64,000 nucleotides of DNA, taken from Lunularia cruciata (taxonomy: Eukaryota; Streptophyta; Marchantiopsida; Lunulariales; Lunulariaceae). Position numbers and translations under genes: made by a program. This document shows positions 36,581 through 47,665 of the stretch, piece by piece. The first letter of the stretch is position 1; each line of letters opens with the position of its first letter. The stretch is from positions 1,302,001 through 1,366,000 of the forward strand of contig OX419760.1 in assembly GCA_948567375.1 (NCBI GenBank), written 5' to 3'. The notes beneath the pieces are model-generated. The model searched no databases and was not told the origin of the DNA. It saw nothing but the letters and a program-made list of their open reading frames with translations.

Positions 36581-37180
36581 TATAATACTCCAAGGACAAG
36601 AGAACTCTCCAAGAGAAAAAAAATGCAAGTTTCACACTCAATACTTTGATGCCCCAAAAAAACACCTTCTCTTTATTATATAGCAAAGAGGATCCCCTCA
36701 AAGGAAGCTTCACCCTTGGATTAGATACACGGATTGGTGATTTGTTAGCAAGCTCCATCCTTGGATTAGTTGTTTGGATGGGTGACATGTCAATCCTTGT
36801 CCTATCTAGTTGGTCAAATAGGTTTGACCAATAGGAATCTTTAGGGAATCTTCCCATAGGGAGCTCAAAATCACATGGGTGAGGTACCAATTGAAAGCTC
36901 TTGATGAGAAAAATCATAGGGGGAGAAGGAAAGCATTTTCCTTTAAGATTTTTCCTCAAGGGGAGGGAATATTTTCATTTTGAGGCCTAATTCATCTATT
37001 TAAGCCTTTGATATTGGCTTTAAAATTCTCAAGCTATTTTTGGCTTCTGCCCTATTAGTAGAAGTACTCTTTTGGTGACACCTCTGTTGGATCTTTTTAG
37101 CACATTTTGCACAACATCCTTCTAGATATTACCAAGCCAATTTTTACCTCCAAATAATATATCTTACTACTTGTATTAGA
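36581..37180 (-). repeat. Y element 5' LTR
   Basis: 600 bp, matching 23254-23828 along its length. It is followed at 37181 by TAAAT, the right half of the target duplication. Confidence 0.9.
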
Positions 37181-37249
37181 TAAATAAGAAGCTCTAAGAT
37201 CATAACATCACATCACAATAGAATATACCACATGCATATTCCCCAATTG

Positions 37250-38682
37250 AGGGAGTTGTTATGTGTATATACATCACTATACGACATATATCATTGTCAG
37301 CATCATACACTATAGAAGTACAAGGACTCTAAAGTGCTACAATTACCTCTCTAGCTGGTGGTTAGGTCCCTCTAACTCCAGAGTCATCTACTCCAAGTAT
37401 ATGATATGTGTTATGGTGGGCTAAGATCAAGAAGCATTGTACTATTGAGCCTTATTGTAAGTTTTCTATCTGCAATCTTTATCACATAAAGGATGCACTA
37501 ACTATAAATCAAGTACTTCTAAGACATAACCATTGTCCTTGAAGAACTACCATGAGAAGAGTGGTCAAAAATGCCATATATCATCCTCTCAAATAGCCTA
37601 TCACACACCAACATAGTAGTAGCTCCACTAGAAGAGCCACATAATATAAACTGCAAGCCTACATGTGCAAGTGCCAAGCTTGGATCCATAGTGCCATCAA
37701 TGTTTGGGAAGTAGCATGGCACACAATTGTGCACATGATCCTTTCCAAACAACACCATCATGTTCATCTAACATGAGGACTCTTAAAGGCAAAAAGGACT
37801 CTCTTAAAGGCAAAAAGGACTCTCAAGATAGTGCAACATCAAGTGTTGTGTAGTTTATTGTAGATATACATAGTCATCTAGATGAAATTGATAGATCAAG
37901 GGTCTATAACCTTCTCCTTGAATAGTAGCATAACATAAGGTATCTCTATGCTAAGCAATAACTAAGTTCTTAAAGCCATTGATATTACTCTCCAAAAGCT
38001 CTATGTATGTTGAGAACATGCATTCATTTATACATTTGGATCATCTAAGTCCAAAACTATAGTAGCATCACAGAAAATAGCTATAGATAAATTTGGATCT
38101 TGTCAGTAGAGTAGAAAGTAAGGAGAAAGGATGCTAAGGAGACTTGCTGGCTAAACCAATAGCCCATGGCCAACCAAGGTAATTGGAGATCCCAATCTCC
38201 CAAGTGGCTTCTCTACAAACTAAACTTATGCAATTCTCTCTTCACTATTTGAAACTCTTTCTTTGCTAAGCCATCACCTTTGGGTGATCTCAAGAGGTAG
38301 TACAATGATCAATCAAGGCATTGTCACACAAGCCTAAAGTTACCCTAGAAACTCTATCCCTTGGTTAGTCAAAACCTCAATTGGTACACCAAGACTAAGG
38401 ACCTAATCCAAGAACAAGTATGATGCATCTTCACTAGACTTGTCAGGAAGTCCCACCAACTCAATCCACTTGGAGAAATGCTTCACCATAACCAAAACAT
38501 ACCATGATGTCTCACAATCAATAATAAAGGTCTAGCAAAGTCCAAACTCTACCACTAACCCAATACTAAGATAGGTAATGGGTGGATAGTGGTTTAAGAG
38601 CATTAAATGATGCTCTAACTTGGTCACAAACCACACATCTGGCAACAAATTGTTATACATTGTCTTTTATATTGCACCACCA
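37250..38682 (-). mobile_element. MTG copy 3, 3' half: integrase end, PHD finger and right terminus
   Basis: The minus strand aligns with 45749 to about 47211 of MTG copy 2: integrase from the zinc-binding region through the core, the C-terminal domain, the PHD-finger region (37519-37767, with ILCGSSSGATTMLVCD) and repeat B. It ends near 37250, just after GATGTATATAC. It is cut at 38682 by copy 2. The next 14 bp of its integrase (ATAATGACTCTAGG, 47777-47790) continue on the far side of copy 2 after the ACCA duplication, so copy 2 inserted into this element. The upstream half is at about 62965-63681. Confidence 0.85.
37788..37829 (+). repeat. Short tandem duplication in MTG copy 3
   Basis: Two copies of a CTCTTAAAGGCAAAAAGGA-like unit, about 24 bp apart. 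The same sequence is single in copy 2. Confidence 0.5.
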
Positions 38683-39136
38683 TGTCACGCCATTTGTAGT
38701 TCCGCATCTACCTGCTTGGACACTAGAGTTCCAGTGATAGTAGTTAGAGTTATTTCAGCAGTTTCTCAAGGACTACTTTCCGACAGTCAGATTTGGTGTT
38801 CGGGGTACTGACTTCACGGTGGGGCCCACCGTCACTTTGCACCGTTCGCACCGTCAAGTGTGTTGTCAGCGGGAGCGTTAGGGTTTCAGTGCTAGCTCAA
38901 GTCCAGGGGAGTATAGTTTTGAAGTGAGCTCCAGAGAGCTCACTTCTATGATGTTGAGCCTTCGAGTTCTTGGCTATGGTGGACAGAGGCCGGCGAGCGT
39001 CACCTGGATTCTCTATGCTTGAGTGGGTGTGGCTTGACTGTAATCAGTGCCTAGTTGTTGGTAGTTTATAGAGGGACAGATCAAGTACTGATCTGAGTTG
39101 AGTTGAGTTGAGAGTGTTAAGCAATCTGATTACATC
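38683..39136 (+). repeat. MTG copy 2 terminal repeat A1
   Basis: 454 bp from TGTCACGCCATTTG to CAATCTGATTA, repeated as A2 at 47212-47665. It contains a perfect 15-bp palindrome-like CGGTGGGGCCCACCG (38817-38831) and a CACCGT-rich stretch. Unlike an ordinary LTR, the sequence after it differs from that after A2. Confidence 0.85.
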
Positions 39137-39669
39137 AGAGAAGTGAAGTCAGGGGGAAACCGGATGCAGGAACGTTGAGTGTTGGTGGTATCTCCAAGCT
39201 TGGTGGATCATGGTAGCTTAGGACTTAGATACAAACTCCTCTTATGTCAAATACCAAATGGTGGCAGAGTCAGTCCTGTGTTGTGTTATGAGATGGAGGG
39301 TTTTTGTTTAGATTTCTTGTGATTGGATCCCCTCCATTCTCTGCTTCCTGTTTGTGCACCACGTTTGTGTGAGGTGCCCTGAATTTTGAGTGTTGGTGCT
39401 CTAGTGTGCTCTCGGTGGTGAGGCTGGAGTGATGACCAGTTGGACTACCTTTGTTTCTCTCCGGTGAGGTAGGAAGTGATGACCTGCAGACCGTGAGAGT
39501 GCGTGTTATGATGGCAGGTTACAGGTTGCCCTTCCCCTAGTGTAGTTATCTTGGTTAGAGTTACATTAGTGGGTGGTGCTAAGTTAGTATTGGCACTTGG
39601 TGGGGTACTTGCAGTTGCGACTTGCGGTTGCAGTTGGTGGTTTGAGTTTGCTGTTGTGGTTACTTTGTC
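39137..39669 (+). other. MTG copy 2 leader
   Basis: Follows A1 and contains TGGTGGCAGAGTCAG at 39259, a possible primer-binding site for an unidentified tRNA. It is untranslated up to the gag start at 39670. Confidence 0.5.
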
Positions 39670-40945
39670 ATGACGGAGTTCTTTGGAGATTCCAGAGGAG
39701 TTAGCGCTGCAGTACGTAGTGGGTTTACTCGGAGTGGTGCTCGGTATCAGCCTGTATCTCAAGTCCCAATGAGGGAGGAGATTGACTCTGAGTTGGAGTT
39801 CAACACAAGAGCTGATTCAGTTGAGAGTGCACTTGGTGTGTCCACACCGTTGTTGTGGGACATGGACAAGATTTATGGGGCCTCCAAAGGCCCTAGGCAT
39901 TACTCTGGTACAGTGTGTACCATTGAGTTGGATGACTTCATCCAGGAGTTCAATAGTTGGTGTGATATGCAGCAGATGCGGAACCCGACTTTGTTCACAC
40001 CCTTCATGGCATGGAAGGGGTTGTTTCAGCACTTGGAGGGTCCACCGATGGATGACTACCATGAGTTCAGGAGAGCTCATTTGGAGGAGATTGAGTTATG
40101 GAGACAGTATTGGTCTCCACACTATGTCTCCATCACTTCAGGCTCGGTGGCCAGGAGTAGATCAACTGTACCCACGAGTTCTAGCTCGAGTAGTGTTGGT
40201 GGAGCTAGTGGAGGTGCACTAGCTGGAGATAATGCTACTACAAGTGGAGGTACCACTGCAGGAGGTGGTGTGGTACCGGGGTTTAACCCCATGGTAGAGT
40301 TCTTCCTATGTTTGAGGCAGAACTACCAGGGAGTGCAGATTGACAAGCTGAGGAGCTTGCAGGAGTTCCAGCGGAAGGCTGGAAAGAGCCTACGCGAGGC
40401 ATATACTTGCATGAGGCTGCTGATCAGTTTCACTCAGGGAGTTATTGAGGCCCAGGCAGTCCAATTTTGGTATGGGATACTGGATAGGGAGTTGCGACAT
40501 AGAGTTTGTGATGCTACGTTGTTGTAGGCTACTTTGCCCACTTTGGCAGTAGTCTTTGGTTTGGCTGAGCGTATTGAGCTCAACATGGTGGAGGAGAGAG
40601 TGGTGACATCTGGATTTGGTAGGGAGACCTCATCCACGGCTGTGACTTCTTCTAGAGTGCAGCAGAGTGCACCACGCCTAGTTGGTTTTCGAGGACAGCA
40701 TGGACAGCCCAGATCCTATGGAGCGAGTGGAGGGCCTAGTGGAGTTAGACCCTTACCCTCATTTTTGAGTTAGCAGTAGCCAGTGAGTGGTGGTGTTGCT
40801 TGTTGGACTTGTGGTGGACCTCACCATAGGAGAGAGTGTACTCAGGGCAGTGGACCTGATACCTTGGGCGCATCACAGCCATCACAGAGGCAGTGTGAGC
40901 ATTGCCATAGATTTGGTCACACTAGTGACCGGTGTTTTGACCTAC
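39670..40945 (+). pseudogene. MTG copy 2 gag
   Basis: Begins MTEFFGDSRGVS, followed by an alpha-helical retrotransposon-gag-like region (NPMVEFFLCLRQNYQG, LREAYTCMRLLISF) and a Ser/Gly-rich spacer. Two zinc knuckles follow: CWTCGGPHHRREC (from 40801) and a canonical CX2CX4HX4C, CEHCHRFGHTSDRC (40894-40935). Gag would build the particle and bind RNA. The start is the first ATG of a long open stretch after the leader. Confidence 0.85.
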
Positions 40946-41069
40946 ATCCGGAGTTACGGAGTGGTAGGGCTGCTATGGCAGGTAGTAGAGGAGCTCCAGT
41001 TCATGGAGGACAAGGTGGTAGAGGATCTACACCTAGTAGGGGTGTAGGACCTGCCCTTACTTCTGACAC

Positions 41070-42205
41070 AACTATGGCTACTCGGATTGAGCAGTTGGAG
41101 CAGAGATTGGCTAGTATGGCTATTGCTCAGAGGAGATCAGATTTGGGTGCTGAGGCTTCCACCTCATATGCTGGTGATAGAGATGCTTTGGACTTCATGT
41201 GCGGAGTAGCACAAGTGGATGCATCTACAGCAGTGACTAGGAGTGCAATACGTGCTCCAGAGCCTAGAGGAGTATCAGTGGAGTTGGACCCACAAAGAGG
41301 AGAGGTTGGGAGACAGGTCAGACTTCCCCAGTCTTTCACGCTATCTGAGGCATTGCAGACGACATCCACGGTTCCTAGACGTCCCAGTGCAAGTGTGGTA
41401 GGTGGTGATGGAGTACATGATGGACTACCTACTAGTCAGCCACCTGCTACTACACAGACTGAGTCTAGCATGATGTTGGGGGTGGCTCAGCTGATTATGC
41501 GGCATCCTTTGTTTTCAGCCAATGATATGTTTACATTGGGAGTTGACCCAACCCCAGTGTTCCGGTTGGCTGCCACGTTGTGTGAGAGTAGGGATGGTGT
41601 AGTTCCTACTACTAGAGCAGAGGTGGTTGGTAGTGGAGCTGACTTGGTTGAGGAGCATGGGATCCGTTCAGCGACCAATGGTTTATGGCAGGCAGCAGCG
41701 GCTAGACTGGAGGAGTTGCCAGCTAGACCGGCCTTTGAGAGAGCGCGGTTTACACCTGGTGTTGTCCTATTGGATAACCAAAGGGGGATTTTTTGTTTGG
41801 TGGGACCTTCAGGGAAGGTCTATACACCATATGTCTATAGCCCCTTATGTTGGGGAAGGCTGCAGTTGTCGGTCTGGAGTTATGGAAGACCAATGTGGAG
41901 AGGTGTCCATTTCAGATCCAGACATCTTTAGGTGGTGGTTTGACACAATACATCACACGTGGAGAGCTTGTTGTCCAGGTTCAGCCTGGTCATCTGACTG
42001 ATAGCTCGGTGGTGAGAGCTCAGACTATTGCGACGATAGCTGAGTCATATGATGTGCTAGTTGGAGGAGCGGTGTTATACCCCATGGGTTTCAGCATTGA
42101 CTATTGGGAGGAGACAACCTCTTATAGACCTGGTTGGCAGTCTGGTGAGGGACGGGTATGTTGCCTACCAGTACGCTTCAGTAGTGGTAGTCTTGGCTCA
42201 CTATA
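41070..42205 (+). pseudogene. MTG copy 2 linker and aspartic protease
   Basis: A short coiled coil (TRIEQLEQRLASM near 41085) and a variable linker precede the protease region (about 41760-42200). The protease is recognised by MLGKAAVVGLELWKTN and YDVLVGGAVLYPMGFSIDY, matching the better active-site loop visible in copy 1. Role: polyprotein cleavage. Confidence 0.6.
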
Positions 42206-42527
42206 GTCCGGGACCATGGCAACATCAGTTTTAGCTTTTAGCAGTGCAGTTACTTGGCCTGGTGAGTTTTTGGAGGGGAACGCCCATGCAAAGGATACTC
42301 CAGTACCAGAGGAGATCACACCGCTTTGGAGTACGAGTGGGATTGTTCCATCTACCTTGGATGTTCCATTGTGGAGTTTAGAGGAGGCATTGCAGCAGCA
42401 TGCAGATTAGTTGGTGCAGCAGGCTTGGAGTGGAGCCTTTGTACCATCAGGGGATGAGTGTGAGGATGAGCCTCCAGAGGCGATTGCTTTGACACCTCTG
42501 GATACCACACTCATTGCTTGGCAGTAT

Positions 42528-43490
42528 CCAGTAGAGGGGATATGCCTATTGGAGTTGTTTGGTGGGATCAACACCGGACTAGCTGCGGTGTTACAAACGG
42601 GTATTCAAGTACAGAGGTACTTGTATGTAGAGAGAGATGAGACTGCTAGGCAAGTCTCTCTACATCATGTGGCACAGTTGGCCTATCGGTATCCGGAGTT
42701 ATTACCAATGTCAGCAGTCAAAGGTTACCAGAAGGCCCTACCAGGAGACATTCCCTTACTGGGGGCGCATGACCTAGAGGGACATGGGCCTATTCACTTG
42801 GTGATTTCTGGATGGCCATGTCAGGGACATACACGTGCGGGCTTCGGTTTGGGTCTTCAGGATCCTTGTTTTGGTGTGTTTTGGGAGATGTTACAAATAT
42901 TATGATATCTCCAGGTTCATCAGTTTGTTTCTCCAGCTTACCTTTTGGAGAACGTTCCTTTGATGGTGATTCTTGCACTAGAGTGGTGGCGAGTACACAT
43001 CAGGTCCATTCTTGGATGGGACCTGCTGTATTGTTAGATGCAGCCAAAGTGGGATCACGGGCTCATCGTCTTTGTCTTTGGTGGACGAACCTCTTACCCA
43101 GAGAGGTTTTATAGCGTGCTTATGATAGGATTCAGTGACTTGACCACATCCTTGTTGATGATATCCTGGATGTTGGGCGTCAGTCTCAGACAGTGGTCGT
43201 GGCTGATAGGTCACCTATGGCAGTGGTGAACCTAGTTGGACAGCCTAGAGCTGCATATCCCACACTCGTGAGTTTCCCAGGCTCTCATGCTTTTCGAGAG
43301 GGGGGACCTGGACTTGTTTGGGACTCACAATTACAGCAGTTGGTGGAGCCCAATGTTGATGAGAGAGAGCGGGCGATGGGTTTTTGCACCGGCATTACCG
43401 CTGTTCTAGCAGTGTTAGAGGCATCTAGGCGTCAGGTGTTAGGTTAGGCTATGGACCTGAACTGTTTGACCTGGATTGTGAGCCTTGGCT
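42528..43490 (+). pseudogene. MTG copy 2 C5-cytosine DNA methyltransferase domain (DNMT3/DRM-like)
   Basis: A roughly 320-residue domain between protease and RT. Motifs in order: I, LLELFGGINTGLA (42546-42584, SAM binding); acidic residue of motif II in RYLYVERDE; IV, GWPCQG with the catalytic-type Pro-Cys (Cys codon 42819-42821); VI, LLENV (ENV 42948-42956); VIII, LLDAAKVGSRAHR (43031-43069); IX-like, ERERAMGF (43361-43384); X, AMDLNCLTWIVSLG (about 43448-43490). Motif VIII resembles DNMT3 ([21 protein letters not shown]) and the IX-X end resembles plant DRM. In cells such enzymes add 5-methyl groups to DNA cytosines. No target-recognition domain could be defined. It is broken in this copy. 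Confidence 0.88.
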
Positions 43491-43930
43491 TGGTAGAGCA
43501 GCGTAGGATGCGCTTGATAGGCATCACCACTCGGACACTTGTGAGCCCTGTGCCTATCGAGACGTTTCAGGCACATGTTGGGGGCGATGAACCAAGTGGA
43601 CATGGTATTCTTGGGACACATCCGATAGCTACTAGGGAGAGTGGTCTACTTGGAGTCCATCCAGGTGAGCGTGGGCTACTTGGATTACACTCTTGGTCCA
43701 CATGGGATGCAACCAACGGACGTGTGGAGCTTGCAGCCAAAGTGGAGGGATTTTTTCACACAGAGGTTGGGACCTCTAGTGGTCGGGAGCATGACACTAT
43801 TGCTCCTAAGGGCCCAGTGTAGCAGTCAATCAATACGTCTTCCACTCCTACTACAGTTACAGAGGATACTTGGGAGCCAGATCTTGGACCCAAGCTTATT
43901 GGAGAGGAAAGACGGAGGGTTTGGAGGTTC
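43491..43930 (+). other. MTG spacer between methyltransferase and RT
   Basis: Continues the open region with HTRTLVSPVPIE-like and GERGLLGLHSWSTWD segments. It is conserved in copy 1 (14820-15220) and has no domain that I recognise. Confidence 0.5.
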
Positions 43931-44940
43931 TTGAGGAGTCACACGAGTTGTTTTGCCTTCAGTATGAAGGATTTGGGTGCTCTGAAGGGACTTGGTATAC
44001 AAATTGAGCTGACTAGCGACACAACTGTTTTCCGACGTCCTTATCGATATAGTGAGATGGAGAGGACATTGATTCAGAGCCGGAGTAGTGACCTTTTTGA
44101 GGCTGGTTTGGTGGAGATTTCACATGGAGAGTATGCATCAGCGACAATGATGCCAGCCAAGAAGGATATGCATAGCAACTATACAGATAGGCGGATGTGT
44201 GGAGATTACTGTCCTATCAACCGACAGACTAGGGCTGATCGGTATGCCATGCCTCCACCGGAGGAGATTTTTGATGCAATTGGGCATGCAAAGGTCTCCA
44301 GTACTTTGGATCTTTGAGCGGGATATCATCAGTTGCCAATTAGGAAGGAGGATAAGTCCAAGATAACATTTTGGGCTATTGATCCTCACGGCAAGGATGT
44401 GTTATATCAATGGAGGTTCTTACCATTTGGGTTGAAGAACGCTCCTGCTGAGTTCTAGAGGGTCATGGATAGGATCCTAGCTGGATTGGATTTTGCTCGG
44501 TGCTATATTGATGACATTTTGGTTTATAGCACTACTGTGGAGGAGCATGAGAGATAGTTATTGGAGGTGTTTGAGAGGTTGAGATCTCATGGACTCAAAT
44601 TACATCTTGGGAAGTGTAGGTTCTTCCATGAGCAGGTTGAGTATTTAGGTCACACTATCTACCCCGGAGGACTTGGTGTTCAGCAGACCAAGGTAGAGGC
44701 TATTGCACGTATTCCTCGGCCTACGGATGTGAGCAGAGTGCGAGCATTCCTTGGGTTGGCAAACTTTTATCACCGCTATGTTAGACGATTTAGTGCCATT
44801 GCCAAGGCCTTGATGAAGCTGTCCAAGCTTACACAAGAGTGGTGTTGGGGAGATGAGCAGGAGAGAGCTTTTGTAGAGCTCAAGGAGAGGTTGACATCTG
44901 CTCCTATTTTGAGGAGACCAATCAAGGGACGACCATTCCA
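43931..44940 (+). pseudogene. MTG copy 2 reverse transcriptase
   Basis: Gypsy-type RT: RRMCGDYCPINRQTRADRY, FLPFGLKNAP, active-site YIDDILVYS (44504-44530) and the thumb VEYLGHTIYPGGLGV and RAFLGLANFYHRYVRRF. It copies element RNA into DNA. Confidence 0.9.
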
Positions 44941-45310
44941 GGTTCACACTGTTGGAGTATGTTGGGGCTTGGAGCGGTGCTCACCCAACATGATGATGAG
45001 GAGAAGGAGTTTGTGGTGGCCTATGCTAGTCGCTCCAACAATTCAGCGGAAGCAAAGTATAGTTCATATGAAGGAGAGTGCTTGGCAGCAGTTTGGGCAG
45101 TAGCACATTTCCAATGTTACCTATTTGGTAACCCCTTCACTCTCATCACTGATCATCAGCTGCTGAAGTGGTTGATGGAGTCCGACAAGCTTTCAGGGAA
45201 GCTTGCACGATGGGCTCTGATTTTATAGGAGTATGATTTCACGGTTGTTCATAGACCTGGAGTGGTGAACCGTGATGCAGATGGGTTGAGTAGAAACCCA
45301 TGTCCCAGCT
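44941..45310 (+). pseudogene. MTG copy 2 RNase H
   Basis: Shows LGAVLTQHDDEEKEFVVAYASRS, SSYEGECLAAVWAVAHF and LITDHQLLKWLME, then the HRPGVVNRDADGLSR-type end. This is the usual gypsy RNase H. Confidence 0.9.
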
Positions 45311-45629
45311 AGCAGGATCAGACCGGAGCACGTTGGCATGGTGAGACAGATGAGGAGATGGTGCCAGGTTGGCATGCATCGGCCTTTTGTGTATATTGGC
45401 AGAGGCTTTGGTGGTATCTCTCTCAGTGCATATAGGAGGAGTTATTGAGGTCATAGATCCAGAGAGTGAAGATATTGGTACAGTTCAGCGAGACATTCAT
45501 GATGATGTCTTAGTGATGGACTATCTTTGCACTGGTGTTGTGGGTGGCACAGTTGGGGCCAAGGAGAGAAACTGTGTTCTTCAGCAAGCCAGACGGTTCA
45601 GATTGGAGGGTAGGCACATTTTGCATGTA

Positions 45630-46560
45630 TGGGAGGATGGTAGAGTGCGAGTAGTACCATTTCCATCTCAGAGACCACAGTTGGTCCGTCATGCTCATGA
45701 GGAGCTAGGACATTTTGGAGTAAAGCGTACTTATAGCTTACTTCAGAGTCATTATTGGTGGCGCGGTATGCAGACCAAGGTACAACAGTTTGTTGCCAAA
45801 TGTGTGGTTTGTGATCGAGTTAGAGCATCATTCAATGCTCCAACGCCACAGTTACACCCATTACCTATCATGGGATTGGGTTACCGTTGGAGTTTGGACT
45901 TTGCCGGACCTTTACCGCTGACTGTGAGACATCATCGGTATGTTTTGGTGATGGTGGAGCACTTCTCCAAGTGGATTGAGTTGGTGGCACTTCTTGACAA
46001 GTCTAGTGAAGGGATAGCTTACTTGTTCCTGGATCGAGTTCTTAGTCATTTTGGTGCACCAGCTGAGGTTTTGACTGATCAGGGTACAGAGTTCTTGGGG
46101 GAGTTTCAGGTCTTGTGTGACAAGGCTTTGATTGATCATCGTACTACATCCCAAGATCACCCTGAGGCAAATGGCTTAGCAGAGAGAGTGGTTCAGACGG
46201 TGAAGAGAGGATTGCAAAAGTATGGTTTGTAGAGAGGCCACTTGGGAGATTGGGATCTCCAATTACCTTGGTTGGCCATGGGCTATCGATTCAGCCGGCA
46301 AGCCTCCTTAGCATCCTTCTCTCCATACTTTCTACTCTATGGACAAGATCCAAATTTACTTGCAGCCATTTGTCAAGATGCTACTATAGTTTTGGACTTG
46401 GATGACCCCGATGTATGGATGAGCGCATGTTCTCAACGGGCAGAGATCTTTCAGAGAGTGATGCCGATGGCCTTTGAGAACTTGGCAATTGCTCAGCATA
46501 GAGATACTTTACGCTATGCTACCATTCGAGGAGGAGGTTATAGACCCTCGATCCGTTGAT
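45630..46560 (+). pseudogene. MTG copy 2 DDE integrase
   Basis: Zinc-binding H2C2 region (HEELGHFG ... CVVCDRVRAS), then the core with WSLDFAGPLP, VLTDQGTEF and ANGLAERVVQ, carrying the D, D and E positions of retroviral-type integrases. The C-terminal region (ENLAIAQHRDTLRYA, GGGYRPSIR) leads toward the PHD finger. It would insert the cDNA; a 4-bp target duplication fits this enzyme class. Confidence 0.9.
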
Positions 46561-46940
46561 TTCATCCAGGCAACTATGCATATCTACAGCAGACAGAACC
46601 AACGACACTTGATGTTTCTACAGGCCGCACTATCTTGAGAGTGCACAAGGTTTTGCCATATGGAGTCCTTGTGTTAGAAGGACGTGATGGTGTTGTTTGG
46701 AAGGATCATGTGTGCAATTGTGCGCCATGCCACCTCCCAAACATTGATGGTACTATGGACCCAAGCTTGGCACTTGTACGTGCAGGCTTGAGGTGTATGT
46801 TATGTGGCTCTTCTAGTGGAGCTGCTACTATGTTAGTGTGTGATAGCTGTTTGAGAGGATGGCATATGGCATGTATGACTCCTCCTCTCACGGTGGTTCC
46901 TCAAGGACAGTAATATTTGTCCTAGATGTACTTGACCTAT
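46560..46940 (+). pseudogene. MTG copy 2 integrase tail with PHD finger
   Basis: After a GPY/F-like module (GNYAYLQQ, RVHKVLPYGVLVLEGRDG) comes CMLCGSSSGAATMLVCDSC then RGWHMACMTPPL and PQGQ, from 46794. This is the C4HC3 spacing and GWH signature of a PHD finger, which in other proteins reads histone H3 tails. It sits where chromoviruses carry a chromodomain. A matching region in the minus-strand copy (37519-37767) shows that it belongs to the family. Confidence 0.85.
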
Positions 46941-47091
46941 AGCTAGTTCATTCTTTATATGGTATAGATTGCAGATAGGCGACTAACGATGGGGCTCCAT
47001 AGCACCTGGCCTCCTGATCTTTGCCCATTAGAGGGTATACCATATACTTAGAGTAGATGGCTATCTGGAGTTAGAGGGACCTAACCGCCAG

Positions 47092-47103
47092 CTAGGGGGG
47101 CGA
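47092..47103 (+). other. MTG polypurine-like tract
   Basis: AGGGGGGCGA-type G-rich tract directly before repeat B1. It is a plausible plus-strand primer. Confidence 0.5.
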
Positions 47104-47211
47104 TTGTGGCACTTTAGAGTCTATGTATGACTTATGTGTGAGTTGTGCTTCTATAGTGTATGATGTTGACAGCGATGTATGTTGTGTAGTGATGTATATA
47201 CGCACGATAGC
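47104..47211 (+). repeat. MTG copy 2 repeat B1
   Basis: TTGTGGCACTTTAGAG ... TATATACGCACGATAG, repeated at 47666-47772 (B2) with about five differences. It also ends the minus-strand copy at about 37250-37360. Confidence 0.85.
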
Positions 47212-47665
47212 TGTCACGCCATTTGTAGTTCCGCATCTAGCTGCTCAGACACTAGAGTTCTAGTGATAGTAGTTAGAGTTATTTCAGTAGTTTCTCATGG
47301 ACTACTTTCTGACAATCAGATTTGGTGTTTGGGGTATTGACTTCACGGTGGGGCCCACCGTCACTTTGCACCGTTCGCACCGTCGAGTGTGCCGTCAGCG
47401 GGACCGTTAGGGTTTTAGTGCTAGCTCGAGTCCAGGGGGGTATAGTTTTGAAGTGAGCTCTAGAGAGCTCACTTCTCTAATGTTGAGCCTTCAAGTTCCT
47501 GGCTATGGTGGACAGAGGCTGGCGAGCGTCACCTGGATTCTCTATGCTTGAGTGGGTGTGGCTTGACTGTAATCAGTGCCCAGTTGTTGGCAGTTTATAG
47601 AGGGACAGATCAAGTACTGATCTGAGTTGAGTTGAGCTGAGTTGAGAGTGTTAAGCAATCTGATT
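47212..47665 (+). repeat. MTG copy 2 terminal repeat A2
   Basis: Matches A1 (38683-39136) from TGTCACGCC to CTGATTA. It is followed directly by B2, not by leader sequence. It has the same 15-bp palindrome at 47346-47360. Confidence 0.88.

Larger units (their letters stand above)
23254..37180 (-). mobile_element. Family Y: complete-ended Ty3/gypsy (chromovirus-like) element
   Basis: Minus-strand element bounded by LTRs at 36581-37180 (5') and 23254-23828 (3'). A perfect 5-bp target duplication, TAAAT, lies at 23249-23253 and 37181-37185. A primer-binding-like site follows the 5' LTR and a purine tract precedes the 3' LTR. Gag, protease, RT, RNase H and integrase remnants lie in gypsy order. 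Two X solo LTRs are nested inside (25735-29571 and 31834-35615). Without them the element is about 6.3 kb. The body is old and broken many times. Its two LTRs differ at roughly 7% of positions in a 165-bp stretch compared by eye. Confidence 0.9.

Noticed and set aside
47105-47665. An ordinary MTG LTR beginning TGTGGCAC right after the purine tract
   Set aside because: Both MTG left ends start at TGTCA(C/T)GCC without the B segment, and the target duplication lies after a second B, so the layout is A1 ... B1-A2-B2.
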